Positions 51,857 through 63,703 are shown, numbered from the stretch's first letter. The stretch: DNA of 64,000 nt from Reichenbachiella carrageenanivorans (GCF_025639805.1 NZ_CP106735.1:3257501-3321500), one strand, 5' to 3'. The notes: generated by a model from the letters alone, not told the origin. Translations and numbers: made by a program.

Positions 51857-53369
51857 ATGTCAAAACCTAAAATTAGACCTTGGATATTATTTTCAGCCAC
51901 AGCAGTGGCTGCCTTTCTATTGAGTATGCTAGCCAATAGCATAATGAACAGAAAGGCCGAGTCAAAGTTTGCTTATGTGCCGCAGGTGATGATCGGTGAC
52001 AACGAATCTCGAAATGCTGTTTGGGGGGAGAATTTTCCGAGGCAGTATCAGTCATTTCTTCGTACAGCAGATACCTCGTTTGTGAGTTATCAGAATGGAA
52101 GCAACGTAACCGATATGCTCGAAAAGAATCCTAACCTAGTCGTGCTTTGGGCAGGCTATGGTTTTTCTAAAGATTATGATGCGCCTCGAGGACATAGTTA
52201 CGCCATTGCTGATATTCAAAATACATTGCGAACGGGTGGCCCCACCGAGCCAGGGCAAGGGCCGATGCCTGCCACTTGCTGGACGTGTAAGAGCCCAGAT
52301 ATCCCAAGGTTGATGAATGAAATAGGAATTGATGAATTTTATAAAGGAGCATGGTACGACAAGGGCGCAGAGGTGAATAATGCCATTGGTTGTGCAGATT
52401 GTCACAATCCCAAAACCATGAGCTTGAGAATAACCCGGCCTGCATTGATTGAAGCTTTCGAAGCTAGAGGAGAGGATATCAATCAAGCTTCTTATCAAGA
52501 AATGCGCTCGCTAGTATGTGCGCAGTGTCATGTAGAGTATTATTTCAATAAAAAAATCCCAGGTAAGGAAGGGATTCCTTATCTCGTTTTTCCTTGGAAA
52601 GATGGCATGACTGTAGATGCCGCGGAGCAATATTATGACGATATGGATTTTGCTGATTGGACACATGCAATCAGTAAAGCACCCATGCTCAAAGCTCAGC
52701 ATCCAGGATATGAACTGTACAAACAAGGTGTGCATGCCAAGCGAGGTGTGTCTTGTGCGGATTGCCACATGCCGTATAAAACAGAAGGAGGGCAGAAGTA
52801 TACCGATCATCATATTCGATCTCCACTAGACAATGTGACCAATTCTTGTCAGGTGTGCCATAGACAGGAAAAGTCAGACTTGGTAGGTGATGTATATGAA
52901 CGACAGAAAAAAATAAAATCCAATGTAGAGGTGCTAGAACAACAGTTAGTACTTTTGCACGTAGAAGCTGGCAAGGCTTGGGAACTAGGAGCCACACAAG
53001 CAAATATGGAGGATATCCTTATGGATATTCGTCATGCGCAGTGGCGCTGGGATTATGCTGTAGCTTCAGCATGGTGGGTCGTTTCACGCTCCAGTAGAAG
53101 TAAGCAGGATCGTGGCTTCGGCTATTCATGTGGCTCAAAATGGGCGTTTGAAATTAGCTAGGCTGTTGTCTTCTTTGGGTTATAATGAAGTGATACCACT
53201 TCCTGATATTTCTACTAAGGCGAAAGCACAGGAATATATTGGGTTGGACATGGAAGAGTTGGAAAAAGAAAAAGACTATTTCAAAGAGAATATCATTCCT
53301 AAATGGTTGGAAGAAGCAAAGCAAAGAGAAGAAAAATTGGAAGTTGAATCAGTTTCACTAAACAATTGA
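51857..53369 (+). pseudogene. nrfA: Cytochrome c nitrite reductase catalytic subunit NrfA, frameshifted
   Basis: The main frame (51857-53161) gives 434 aa: an anchor/signal segment (about 9-28) and five haem motifs, CWTCK (141-145, the lysine-ligated active-site haem), CADCH (179-183), CAQCH (221-225), CADCH (300-304) and CQVCH (331-335). After codon 404 the frame changes: an extra base near 53069 in GCTTCAGCATGG turns the conserved ASHGGSFHAP region into unrelated residues, and translation stops at 53161. The +1 frame continues with HGGSFHAPVEVSRIVASAIH and on to 53369. Removing one base restores about 503 aa, normal for NrfA. A real frameshift or a base-calling error are both possible. Confidence 0.9.
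53112..53369 (+). CDS. nrfA: NrfA C-terminal fragment after the frameshift
   Basis: This frame encodes the end of NrfA: SAIHVAQNGRLKLARLLSSL, then PLPDISTKAKAQEYIGLDME, a well-conserved NrfA tail. The ATG at 53112 is internal, so the true continuation begins at the CAT at 53070. The intact downstream sequence with no further stops argues for a very recent lesion or an error. It ends 18 bp before the cytochrome c maturation gene. Confidence 0.85.
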   Translation: MASAIHVAQNGRLKLARLLSSLGYNEVIPLPDISTKAKAQEYIGLDMEELEKEKDYFKENIIPKWLEEAKQREEKLEVESVSLNN

Positions 53370-53387
53370 GTAGAGGAATAATATAAA

Positions 53388-56300
53388 ATGGTATTGAAAT
53401 TTTTAAAACCACTGTTTTCAAATAAGTTGACAACAGTGCTCTTGGTTGTATATGCATTTACAATGGCATATGCCACTTTTCTAGAAAATGACTTTGGCAC
53501 GCAGGCCGTGCTGTCTATTATCTATAAAGCTTGGTGGTTTGAAGTGATCATGATTTTACTAGCAGTCAATTTTGCTGGCAATATTTGGAGATACAAACTT
53601 TATCGAAAGGAAAAAATATCAATTCTGACTTTTCACGTAGCTTTCATCATTATTTTGATAGGAGCATTTGTGACACGCTATGTGAGTTTTGAAGGCTTGA
53701 TGCACATCCGAGAAGGTGAATCTGTCAATGAAATCGTATCGCAAGATAGGTACTTGCAGATCGAGGTAAAAAAAGGAGAGGAGATAGAGAAGTACGAAAA
53801 GAAACTGAACCTCTCCGTGTTCAAGCAGCCCAATTTGATGATCCAAATGGGAGCGGCGGATGAAATCACGATAGAACCTAAAGCATTTGTGCCACAGGCC
53901 GAGCAGCAAGTGGTGCCCTCCGAAACTGGATCTACGGTACTCAAACTGGTGACTACCTCTGGCGATGGACGCGAAAACTTGTATTTGGCCTCTGGAGGAG
54001 CACTACTGATCAACAATTATCCAGTCACATTCGATCGGCCTGTAGATGGAGCCATCAATATTTTCAGCAAAGGAGAAGAGTTGTATATCCAGTCTCCATT
54101 CGAAATGAATTTTATGGTGATGGCTACGCAGACTGCTGGCATGTTGCCTAAAGATTCATTGATGCCCTTGAAGACACGCGCATTGTATCGAAGTGAAAAT
54201 ACGCAATTTGTGATACCAGAAGTCTATGACAAAAGTGCTATCGTGTATATGTCGGCCAAAGACCAAGAAAAAGGTAAAATGCTCGATGATCTACTGTTTG
54301 TTAAAATCAAATCTGATGACAGATCGCAGGAGATTTTGCTTAGCTCATTCGATGGCAATTTTAGCGAAAAGCAGCATTTAGAAATTGGAGAATATCATGT
54401 AGATATTAGCTATGGACCCAAGCCGATTGAGGTGCCTTTCTCTATTGAGCTTAGAGATTTTCAGTTGGATAGATACCCTGGGTCTACCAGCCCGTCCTCG
54501 TATGCGAGTGAGGTTACGGTTATCGATGGAGATACCTCTTTTCCTTATCGGATTTATATGAACAATGTCTTGGACTATGAGGGATATAGGTTTTTTCAAG
54601 CATCTTATGATAGCGATGCGAAAGGCACGGTACTCTCTGTGAATCAGGACTTTTGGGGAACCAACATTACTTATGTCGGATATACATTGATGACTTTAGG
54701 GATGCTCCTTACTTTGTTTGGGAAATATTCTAGATTTCAAACGATCAATAAAAAGTTAAGTCAATTGAAAGCTAAAAAAACAATGGCAACAGTGCTGCTT
54801 GTCTTGCTCGGGTGGACGACCACATATGCGCAAGAAGGGCATAGTAAATTCAATTTTGCACAGTCGCTCCTTACCAATGAAATAGATAAAACACATGCAA
54901 GCCAGTTTGGTGATTTGCTTGTGCAAGACATGGACGGGCGGATCAAGCCGATCAATACTTTAGGCTCAGAGTTTTTGAGAAAAGTACATGGGAAGTCATC
55001 TTTCAAGGTGTCTACGGGCGATTACACAGCCAAGCTCAATAGCGATCAGGTTTTTCTAATGATGCACGTCAATCCATTGGTCTGGCAGCAAGTGCCTGTG
55101 ATCAAGGTAGATCCTGATGGAGGTAAAGAGATCATGGAAGTGATCGGGAAGCATGAAGACAAGTATTATTCCTTTATCGACTTCCTAGACAAGGAGGGTA
55201 ACTACCTGTTGTCCGACATGGTAGATGAAGCCAGTCGTAAAAAGCCAGCTCTTCAGAATGCGTTTGATAAGGAGCTGATCAAAGTAGATGAGCGGTTCAA
55301 TGTCTTTTTTCAGGGACTCACGGGGCACTACCTTAAAATATTCCCATTAGAGGGCGACCCTGCTCATACTTGGTATGCAGATAAGTTTGAGCAGCCCATT
55401 TTCACAGGAGAAGATTCGGTCTTTGTGAAAAAAATCATGCCCATGTACTACCAAAGCATCATGGAATCTGTACGCGAAAAAGATTGGTCTAAGGCAGACG
55501 AAATCTTAGGATACATCAAAAAGTATCAAGATATAAAAGGTGTAGATGTGATCCCTGATAGTAGTGTCATCAAGGCAGAATTACTGTACAATAAATTGAG
55601 ACTGTTCAACCACCTATTTTCCTTCCTTTGGTTATCGGGTATTGCCTTATTGGTAGTGGCTATTATGCAAATATTCAAATCCGAGTCCAAAGCTATTTTG
55701 TTGACAAATAAAGTGTTGACAGGTTTGGTGTTTGTAGGCTTTCTAGCCTTGACATTCAACCTAGGATTGAGATGGTATGCATCAGATCATGCACCATGGA
55801 GCAATGGCTACGAAATGATCATTCTGGTAGGATGGGGCTTGCTCTTCTTTGCTTTTGTCTTCTACAAAAGATCGAATTTTGTGGTACCACTTGGTGCCTT
55901 GTTTTCAGGGACATTATTGTTTGTGGCATTCTTGGATTGGCTCAACCCTGAGATCACCAACTTGGTGCCTGTACTCAAGTCTTATTGGCTCAAAATTCAC
56001 GTGGCTATTATCGTCAGTAGTTATGCCCCATTAGGTTTGTCAGCCTTGCTTGGCTTGCTTACCTTGATTTTTATGATTGTTGATAAAAAGAAAAATCCTA
56101 AGATCGCGATCAGCATCAAGGAGATGACTTACATCAATGAGATGTCGATGACCATTGGTCTTTTTTTACTCACTATTGGTACTTTCCTTGGTGGTGTTTG
56201 GGCTAACGAATCTTGGGGACGTTATTGGGGGTGGGATCCAAAAGAAACTTGGGCACTGATCTCCGTTATCGTGTATGCTACTGTGCTTCACCTGAGACTC

Positions 56301-56528
56301 ATTCCGAAGCTCAATGATACCTATGTGTTTAATACAGCTAGTGTGGTGGCATTTTTCTCGATCATCATGACTTCCTTCGGAGTCAATTACTATTTGTCTG
56401 GATTACATTCGTATGCTAAAGGAGACCCATTGCCAGTACCTACATTTGTGTATTATACAGTAGCTATTATTATAGCCATATGTACATGGGCTTATTTTGC
56501 TAACAAGAAGAGTAAAGCGATGCAGTAA
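53388..56528 (+). CDS. Fused ResB-CcsA cytochrome c maturation protein (NrfI/CcsBA type)
   Basis: 1046 aa integral membrane protein. The N-terminal part (about 1-460) has ResB features: a first helix, NFAGNIWRYKLYRKEKISIL, TFHVAFIIILIGAFVTRYVS and a periplasmic region. A long middle domain follows (about 480-740). The CcsA part (about 745-1046) contains the tryptophan-rich haem-handling motif GRYWGWDPKETWALISVIVY (about 942-961) and flanking histidines (DHAPWSNGYE; HLRLIP). Fused CcsBA exports haem and ligates it to apocytochromes. In Wolinella the homologue NrfI in nrfHAIJ is needed to attach haem to the CXXCK motif of NrfA. Its place 18 bp after nrfA fits that role. Confidence 0.88.
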   Translation: MVLKFLKPLFSNKLTTVLLVVYAFTMAYATFLENDFGTQAVLSIIYKAWWFEVIMILLAVNFAGNIWRYKLYRKEKISILTFHVAFIIILIGAFVTRYVSFEGLMHIREGESVNEIVSQDRYLQIEVKKGEEIEKYEKKLNLSVFKQPNLMIQMGAADEITIEPKAFVPQAEQQVVPSETGSTVLKLVTTSGDGRENLYLASGGALLINNYPVTFDRPVDGAINIFSKGEELYIQSPFEMNFMVMATQTAGMLPKDSLMPLKTRALYRSENTQFVIPEVYDKSAIVYMSAKDQEKGKMLDDLLFVKIKSDDRSQEILLSSFDGNFSEKQHLEIGEYHVDISYGPKPIEVPFSIELRDFQLDRYPGSTSPSSYASEVTVIDGDTSFPYRIYMNNVLDYEGYRFFQASYDSDAKGTVLSVNQDFWGTNITYVGYTLMTLGMLLTLFGKYSRFQTINKKLSQLKAKKTMATVLLVLLGWTTTYAQEGHSKFNFAQSLLTNEIDKTHASQFGDLLVQDMDGRIKPINTLGSEFLRKVHGKSSFKVSTGDYTAKLNSDQVFLMMHVNPLVWQQVPVIKVDPDGGKEIMEVIGKHEDKYYSFIDFLDKEGNYLLSDMVDEASRKKPALQNAFDKELIKVDERFNVFFQGLTGHYLKIFPLEGDPAHTWYADKFEQPIFTGEDSVFVKKIMPMYYQSIMESVREKDWSKADEILGYIKKYQDIKGVDVIPDSSVIKAELLYNKLRLFNHLFSFLWLSGIALLVVAIMQIFKSESKAILLTNKVLTGLVFVGFLALTFNLGLRWYASDHAPWSNGYEMIILVGWGLLFFAFVFYKRSNFVVPLGALFSGTLLFVAFLDWLNPEITNLVPVLKSYWLKIHVAIIVSSYAPLGLSALLGLLTLIFMIVDKKKNPKIAISIKEMTYINEMSMTIGLFLLTIGTFLGGVWANESWGRYWGWDPKETWALISVIVYATVLHLRLIPKLNDTYVFNTASVVAFFSIIMTSFGVNYYLSGLHSYAKGDPLPVPTFVYYTVAIIIAICTWAYFANKKSKAMQ

Positions 56529-56540
56529 CTGACCGTTTAA

Positions 56541-57248
56541 ATGTTTGAGACGGAATTAGAAAAAATAATTGTACGTTTTGATCGCTTAGTGTCCGAAAGA
56601 CAAGAGCTTTTAGAACAAAAAAAATCTCAGGAGTTGAGAATTCAAGAGGCTCAATCCAAATTAGGATGGAAGAGTAGATTGTTTGGTCTCAATAATGAAT
56701 CAATCAGTACGTTGCAAGAGCAACTGAAATCTGTTGATAAAAAAGTAAGAGAGCTAAATCAACACCGAGTGTTAATCAGGAAAGAACTTTCAAAAATACT
56801 TGAAGTTCATCGGCCTGATTATCGTAAAATGCTAGAAGATCGACGCGTATTTTATCGCTTATATAAAGATTGTATACGTTTAGATGGAGTAGTTCGAAAA
56901 GCCCGTCAAGGTATTGTTGATGCTTTGTTTTTTTTGAGTTGGGAAAGGTTGCTCAACCATCCTGAAGCAAATTCAAAGTTGAAACAGTTTAAAAAAGAGA
57001 TTTCAAAATTTCAAACCAGTTTACAAGAAGCTGAAACATTGACAGGAGACAAAGCCCTAATCAACTATCGGCTTAACGAATCATTAGGGTATGCAACACA
57101 AGAAGAGGCTATGCAGAGCTTCAATAAACTTTTAAGTCAAACCCAGTCGATCAAATCATGGACAGACCAGTATCTGACTCGCTCAAAATCAGCCATTCAA
57201 TTTTACCGGAATCAATTCTTGCCAGAAGAGCTAAAAATGAATGAGTAA
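56541..57248 (+). CDS. Coiled-coil protein of unknown function
   Basis: 235 aa, no signal peptide, rich in Lys, Glu and Gln with heptad-like stretches at about 10-80 (SERQELLEQKKSQELRIQEA) and 130-215 (a helix-rich region with LKQFKKEISKFQTSLQEAET). No enzymatic motif. It starts 12 bp after the ResB-CcsA gene and may share its transcript, but a cytochrome role is not supported by the sequence. The gene ends 7 bp before the convergent YkgJ-type gene. Confidence 0.65.
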   Translation: MFETELEKIIVRFDRLVSERQELLEQKKSQELRIQEAQSKLGWKSRLFGLNNESISTLQEQLKSVDKKVRELNQHRVLIRKELSKILEVHRPDYRKMLEDRRVFYRLYKDCIRLDGVVRKARQGIVDALFFLSWERLLNHPEANSKLKQFKKEISKFQTSLQEAETLTGDKALINYRLNESLGYATQEEAMQSFNKLLSQTQSIKSWTDQYLTRSKSAIQFYRNQFLPEELKMNE

Positions 57249-57255
57249 ATAAGTA

Positions 57256-57861
57256 CTAAGCGGCATTGTAGCCCTTGGGAAATGGTCGGTAAGCGTAGTG
57301 TTGCAGCACTTCTTCAATAGCCACTATCAATGCCTCATTAATAGGTAAAATCATATTACCTAGTTTGATGTCGATTTGAGCTAGACGCATATAATAGTCT
57401 GTGAAAATAGGTACTTTCAACCCCTGGTTAATAGCCGAGACTACCTCATTGTAATTGTCCTTTTGTCCTTCTTTTATGATTTTGCAAGTAGCCAATGTGA
57501 GTTGTCCTAGCTTGTTTCTGCTGGCTCCATAGCCAAACAACCTGCACATCAGTCCTCTGTGTATATAGTCGCCACAGTTGCCATGGTTTTGATCTGTGAT
57601 AGATAGTGGGTTGTAGATATGACAAATCGAAAGGGAGGATTGCTCAAGAGCCAACAAGGTATCGTCTATTTGTCTGGTTTTAAATAAATGAAAAGCCCAT
57701 GGTAGAAACTCTAATGGCGATACGCTAATGTCAGGTTTTGAGCAGCATTTGCCACAGCCTGAGAGACAGTGCAAATTAGCATGTGTATTAAATGTCAATA
57801 TTTCCTGATCGAGTTGTCTAAACAATCGCTGGATTGACTTCACCTTCCGTACTATAGACAT
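57256..57861 (-). CDS. YkgJ-type cysteine cluster protein
   Basis: 201 aa. The start shows the YkgJ cluster NLHCLSGCGKCCSKPDISVS (about 29-48), followed by Cys residues in ICHIY, GNCGDY, LMCRLFGYG and LATCKIIKE, the spacing expected for this Fe/Zn-binding family. Biochemical function unknown; YkgJ proteins may bind an iron-sulphur cluster or zinc. The gene converges on the coiled-coil gene with a 7-bp gap and no visible terminator. Confidence 0.82.
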   Translation of the reverse strand: MSIVRKVKSIQRLFRQLDQEILTFNTHANLHCLSGCGKCCSKPDISVSPLEFLPWAFHLFKTRQIDDTLLALEQSSLSICHIYNPLSITDQNHGNCGDYIHRGLMCRLFGYGASRNKLGQLTLATCKIIKEGQKDNYNEVVSAINQGLKVPIFTDYYMRLAQIDIKLGNMILPINEALIVAIEEVLQHYAYRPFPKGYNAA

Positions 57862-60094
<2,233 letters not shown>

Positions 60095-60101
60095 CATAAA
60101 G

Positions 60102-60134
60102 AAAGAGTCCATATTAATGCGATATGGACTCTTT
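60102..60134. terminator. Bidirectional terminator after the FadH-type gene
   Basis: A 13-bp perfect stem (60102-60114 with 60122-60134) with a 7-nt loop between two convergent genes (stops at 60094 and 60141). The T-run downstream is interrupted (TTTGTGTTTTT), so efficiency is uncertain. Confidence 0.75.
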
Positions 60135-60140
60135 GTGTTT

Positions 60141-60806
60141 TTAGTCTTTCACTATGAATTTTTGCTTAGAAACCTTCTTGCTCAGTTTTTTGGCAAACTT
60201 GGCAATAGCTTCCTCTTCTTCTCGTGGGTCTACTCGCATCAGAATATCATCGGTCATTAGCTGTTTGGCTTCATTGATGTGATAAATGTCTGATTGAATC
60301 TCCATCCGAGTAGATGACACCGCATCAAAGTAATTGCCAAACTCATAGTCACCCCAAGAATAGGTTTGTCCTCCTCCAATTACTACACCACTGCTATTGG
60401 CTGAGGTAAAACCAGCACCTGTGTATTGTGATCTTTGATTGTAAGAGTATCCGTTTTCTTCTTTGGAATCAACCAATCGTACAACCAATACGCCATCAGC
60501 ACCATGCTTGTGACAGACCGCAAGGACTTCATCTTTATTCAATCGATCGGAACCCACTAATCTGGTTTTGTAACTAGATACTGTAGAGATACCGTAATCG
60601 CCCAAATCATAACCCAATTCGTCTTCCAAGGTAATTCGGTTTTCTTTGGTTCGAACCAAAACGATAAGGAGTAGTTTGTTGATTTTTTCTTCAGTCTTAG
60701 GTCCCTTTTTTACCACCTCCAAACGAGGAGCATTGGCTTGAGCCAATGAGTAAGTCAGACTAACAAGTAGCAGGCAAAGGATCAAATGTTTTGTCGTGTT
60801 CTTCAT
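60141..60806 (-). CDS. Exported protein of unknown function
   Basis: 221 aa. The start is set at the ATG at 60806, which opens a signal peptide (MKNTTKHLILCLLLVSLTYS, ending AQAN); the ATG at 61064 would run into the divergent cinA gene and give a non-export leader. The mature part has KINKLLLIVLVRTKENRITL, a CHKHGADGVLVVRLVD segment, a Gly/Ser/Tyr-rich loop and a Lys-rich C-terminus (KKLSKKVSKQKFIVKD). The same order of elements appears in the lipoprotein at 24556-25182, so they may be distant paralogues. No known motif. Divergent from cinA. Confidence 0.75.
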   Translation of the reverse strand: MKNTTKHLILCLLLVSLTYSLAQANAPRLEVVKKGPKTEEKINKLLLIVLVRTKENRITLEDELGYDLGDYGISTVSSYKTRLVGSDRLNKDEVLAVCHKHGADGVLVVRLVDSKEENGYSYNQRSQYTGAGFTSANSSGVVIGGGQTYSWGDYEFGNYFDAVSSTRMEIQSDIYHINEAKQLMTDDILMRVDPREEEEAIAKFAKKLSKKVSKQKFIVKD

Positions 60807-60955
60807 TTCATATTTCAAATAAGCCTCAATATTAGTCAATACGTGGCATTCAAGGGTGTGTTTTATTGAAAATATGAGAATTAGAAAGGAGTGCCTGGAC
60901 TTAAAGAGACAAGCAAATCGTACACCGATATGAAACCTTTTTCTACTAATACGTT

Positions 60956-60963
60956 TATCTTCG
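60956..60963 (+). promoter_or_regulatory. Candidate -7 element upstream of cinA
   Basis: TATCTTCG, 25 bp before the cinA ATG, resembles TAnnTTTG with one mismatch. No TTG was seen at the expected distance, so only the -7 half is proposed. Confidence 0.3.
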
Positions 60964-60987
60964 GGCGGTTTTAAAATAAGAAGACAA

Positions 60988-62238
60988 ATGAAGGAGATAT
61001 ATGCCGAGGTGCTCACCATTGGTGATGAGCTATTGTATGGACAAATTTTAGATACCAATACCAAATGGGTCAGTCAAGAGTTGGACGATATAGGCATTAA
61101 GGTCAGAAGAAAAATCTCTATCGGAGATAAAAAACAGGAGATTCTAGAGGCACTTGACGAATGTCTGAAGCGCTCAGATATCGTTTTGATCACAGGGGGA
61201 TTGGGACCTACCAAAGATGATATTACTAAAAAGACACTGGCAGAGTATTTTGATATGGAGCTAGCACTAGACCCTAGTGCATTAGAAGATGTAGAAGATA
61301 TTTTTAAACGATTTGGGAAAGCACTTACCGAAATCAATCGTCAGCAGGCTTTTTTGCCAGAAGGTTGTAAGAAGATAAAAAATGAAAGAGGGACTGCTCC
61401 TGGAATGTGGTTTGAGCAAGGGCGAAAAGTAGTAGTGTCTATGCCAGGAGTACCTTTCGAAATGGAGGCCATGATGGCTAAGACTATTTTGCCTAAGCTA
61501 AAAAAACACTATACGCTACCAGTAATCGTACATAAAGTCATCAAGACAATAGGTATCGGAGAGTCTTGGTTGGCAGAGGAGATTAGTAGTTGGGAAGATG
61601 CACTGCCAGATCACTTGGGACTGGCTTATCTTCCTGGCAAAGGTCAGGTGCGTTTGCGTTTGACTGGAGTGGGAGAAAGCCGAGAAGAAGTTGAGACTGA
61701 AATGGATCAGCAAATCAACGAAGTGCTACCTAAAATCAAATCTTATGTGTATGGGTTTGGAGACATACAGATAGAAGATGCCGTGGGCGAACTACTCAAA
61801 TCCCAGTCGCTTACCATCAGTACTGCGGAGAGTTGCACGGGTGGTTTTTTAGCTCATCGCCTGACTTCCGTGCCAGGCAGTTCAGAGTATTACTTAGGAT
61901 CGGTCGTATCCTATCACAACGACATCAAAAAAGAGACTCTAGGTGTAGAAGAAAAAACACTAGAAGCATATGGAGCTGTGAGTGAAGAAACTGCCTCCGA
62001 AATGGCCGTTGGCATTCGTAAAAAGTTCAAAACTGATATAGGAATTTCTACGACAGGCATTGCTGGCCCTGATGGTGGTACAGAAGAAAAACCTGTGGGT
62101 ACGGTTTGGTTGGCAATATCCTTTGGTAAAAATGTGTTCACGCGTAAAATTCAGTTGCCTGGAACACGGATTCTCAATATAGAATATACGGCTATTCATG
62201 CACTCAATTTCCTACGCCAAACCCTTGAAAAACCATGA
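60988..62238 (+). CDS. cinA: CinA-family nicotinamide-nucleotide amidohydrolase
   Basis: 416 aa, both CinA domains present. The N-terminal MoaB/MocF-like domain (about 4-170) has VLTIGDELLYGQILDTNTKW, ITGGLGPTKDDITKKTLAEY and MPGVPFEMEAMM. The C-terminal domain (about 258-416) has STAESCTGGFLAHRLTSVPG and GISTTGIAGPDGGTEEKPVG, the signature of the nicotinamide-mononucleotide deamidase. It recycles NMN to nicotinic acid mononucleotide for NAD synthesis. Full length. It begins 25 bp after a -7-like box and is 63 bp from the E2 gene. Confidence 0.93.
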   Translation: MKEIYAEVLTIGDELLYGQILDTNTKWVSQELDDIGIKVRRKISIGDKKQEILEALDECLKRSDIVLITGGLGPTKDDITKKTLAEYFDMELALDPSALEDVEDIFKRFGKALTEINRQQAFLPEGCKKIKNERGTAPGMWFEQGRKVVVSMPGVPFEMEAMMAKTILPKLKKHYTLPVIVHKVIKTIGIGESWLAEEISSWEDALPDHLGLAYLPGKGQVRLRLTGVGESREEVETEMDQQINEVLPKIKSYVYGFGDIQIEDAVGELLKSQSLTISTAESCTGGFLAHRLTSVPGSSEYYLGSVVSYHNDIKKETLGVEEKTLEAYGAVSEETASEMAVGIRKKFKTDIGISTTGIAGPDGGTEEKPVGTVWLAISFGKNVFTRKIQLPGTRILNIEYTAIHALNFLRQTLEKP

Positions 62239-62301
62239 TTATTAGCCCTAAATCCAGTAACTTAGCCACTGATTAGATTCCGAAAACCGTAACAAAACAT
62301 T

Positions 62302-63648
62302 ATGGCCTTAGTAGAAATGATAATGCCCAAAATGGGTGAAAGTATTATGGAAGGAACCATCCTTTCGTGGCTCAAGAAAGTAGGAGATACCATCGAGCAG
62401 GATGAGTCTGTATTGGAGGTAGCTACCGATAAGGTAGATACTGAAGTGCCTTCTATTCATGCTGGTGTATTAAAGGAAATTTTGGCTAATGAAGGAGATG
62501 TAGTAGAAGTAGGCAAGGCCATTGCAATCATTGCTACTGATGGGGCGGAAGTATCGGCACCAGTCAAGCCTGAGGTTGTTGAAGAAAAGGTCGAAGAAAA
62601 AGCAGAGGCCCTAGTGGCTGAGGCTATAGCTTCTCATTCTGCCAGTGCAGCTCCTGCTCCTGTATTCGAAAAATCTACATCTGGAAAATTCTATTCCCCT
62701 CTCGTGTTGAATATCGCTAGAGAAGAAGGTATTCCTATGGCAGAACTGGAAGCATTGGCTGGTACAGGCAAAGAAGGAAGAGTGACTAAGAAAGATATTT
62801 TGGCCTATGTCAAATCTAGAGGCTCTAATGGCTCTCCTGTGCAGGCAGATACAGCGACCATTGCTAATAATGGTAGCGAATCAGCTGCACCTGTAGCTAA
62901 TAGACCTGCTGCTATAGCGGCAGCAACGAAGTTTACAGGCGAAGATGAGATCATTGTTATGGACAGGATGCGTAAGATGATTGCAGAGCGTATGCTAAGT
63001 TCAAAACAGACGTCGCCTCATGTAACGTCGTTTGTGGAAGCAGATGTGACCGAATTGGTGAAATGGAGAGGAAAAGTAAAAAATGGCTTCATGGAGCGCG
63101 AAGGACAGGCACTTACCTTCACACCTATTTTTATAGAAGCTGTGGTCATGGCAATCAAAGACTACCCGATGATCAACGTACAGGTAGATGGGGATAAAAT
63201 CATTCGAAAAGGATCGATCAATGTAGGTATGGCAGTGGCCTTACCTTCAGGTAATTTGATCGTGCCTGTCATTCATAATGCAGACCAGTTGAGTCTCAAA
63301 GGCATTACCATCAAGGTAAATGATCTAGCTAGAAGAAGTAGAGACAATAAACTGACACCAGACGATCTGAGCGGAGGTACATATACAATATCTAATGTGG
63401 GTTCATTTGGCAATGTTATGGGTACGCCTATTATCGTGCAGCCACAAGTGGGAATCATGGCTTTAGGAGCGATTGTGAAAAAACCAAGCGTAGTGGAAAC
63501 CCCGCAAGGCGATTTGATTGGTATTCGTCATAAGATGTTTTTGTCGCACTCCTATGATCATCGAGTTGTAGATGGGGCACTCGGAGGGATGTTTGTACGA
63601 AGAGTGGCAGACTACTTAGAGAAATTTGATACTTCAAGAACAATATAA
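62302..63648 (+). CDS. 2-oxo acid dehydrogenase E2 (dihydrolipoamide acyltransferase)
   Basis: 448 aa. One N-terminal lipoyl domain (about 2-78) has the lipoylated lysine in EVATDKVDTEVPSI. An Ala/Glu/Pro-rich linker follows (about 82-130). The peripheral subunit-binding domain reads SPLVLNIAREEGIPMAELEA, then GTGKEGRVTKKDILAYV (about 133-170). A second linker precedes the catalytic domain (about 215-448), with DRMRKMIAERMLSSKQTSPH and the catalytic SHSYDHRVVDGALGGMFVRR near the end. Core of a pyruvate, branched-chain or 2-oxoglutarate dehydrogenase complex; the E1 and E3 genes are not adjacent, so the exact complex is unknown. Confidence 0.92.
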   Translation: MALVEMIMPKMGESIMEGTILSWLKKVGDTIEQDESVLEVATDKVDTEVPSIHAGVLKEILANEGDVVEVGKAIAIIATDGAEVSAPVKPEVVEEKVEEKAEALVAEAIASHSASAAPAPVFEKSTSGKFYSPLVLNIAREEGIPMAELEALAGTGKEGRVTKKDILAYVKSRGSNGSPVQADTATIANNGSESAAPVANRPAAIAAATKFTGEDEIIVMDRMRKMIAERMLSSKQTSPHVTSFVEADVTELVKWRGKVKNGFMEREGQALTFTPIFIEAVVMAIKDYPMINVQVDGDKIIRKGSINVGMAVALPSGNLIVPVIHNADQLSLKGITIKVNDLARRSRDNKLTPDDLSGGTYTISNVGSFGNVMGTPIIVQPQVGIMALGAIVKKPSVVETPQGDLIGIRHKMFLSHSYDHRVVDGALGGMFVRRVADYLEKFDTSRTI

Positions 63649-63666
63649 TTGAACCTAGTATCAAGC

Positions 63667-63703
63667 AAAATCGGTTATCATTATTGATGATAACCGATTT
63701 TTT
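63667..63703. terminator. Bidirectional terminator after the E2 gene
   Basis: A 15-bp perfect stem (63667-63681 with 63687-63701), 5-nt loop and T-run to 63703; the A-run on the left arm provides a U-tract for the convergent siaC gene ending at 63747. Confidence 0.9.

Noticed and set aside
60807..61064. N-terminal extension of the 60141 gene to an ATG at 61064
   Set aside because: It would overlap cinA and has no signal peptide; the ATG at 60806 starts a clean signal peptide.
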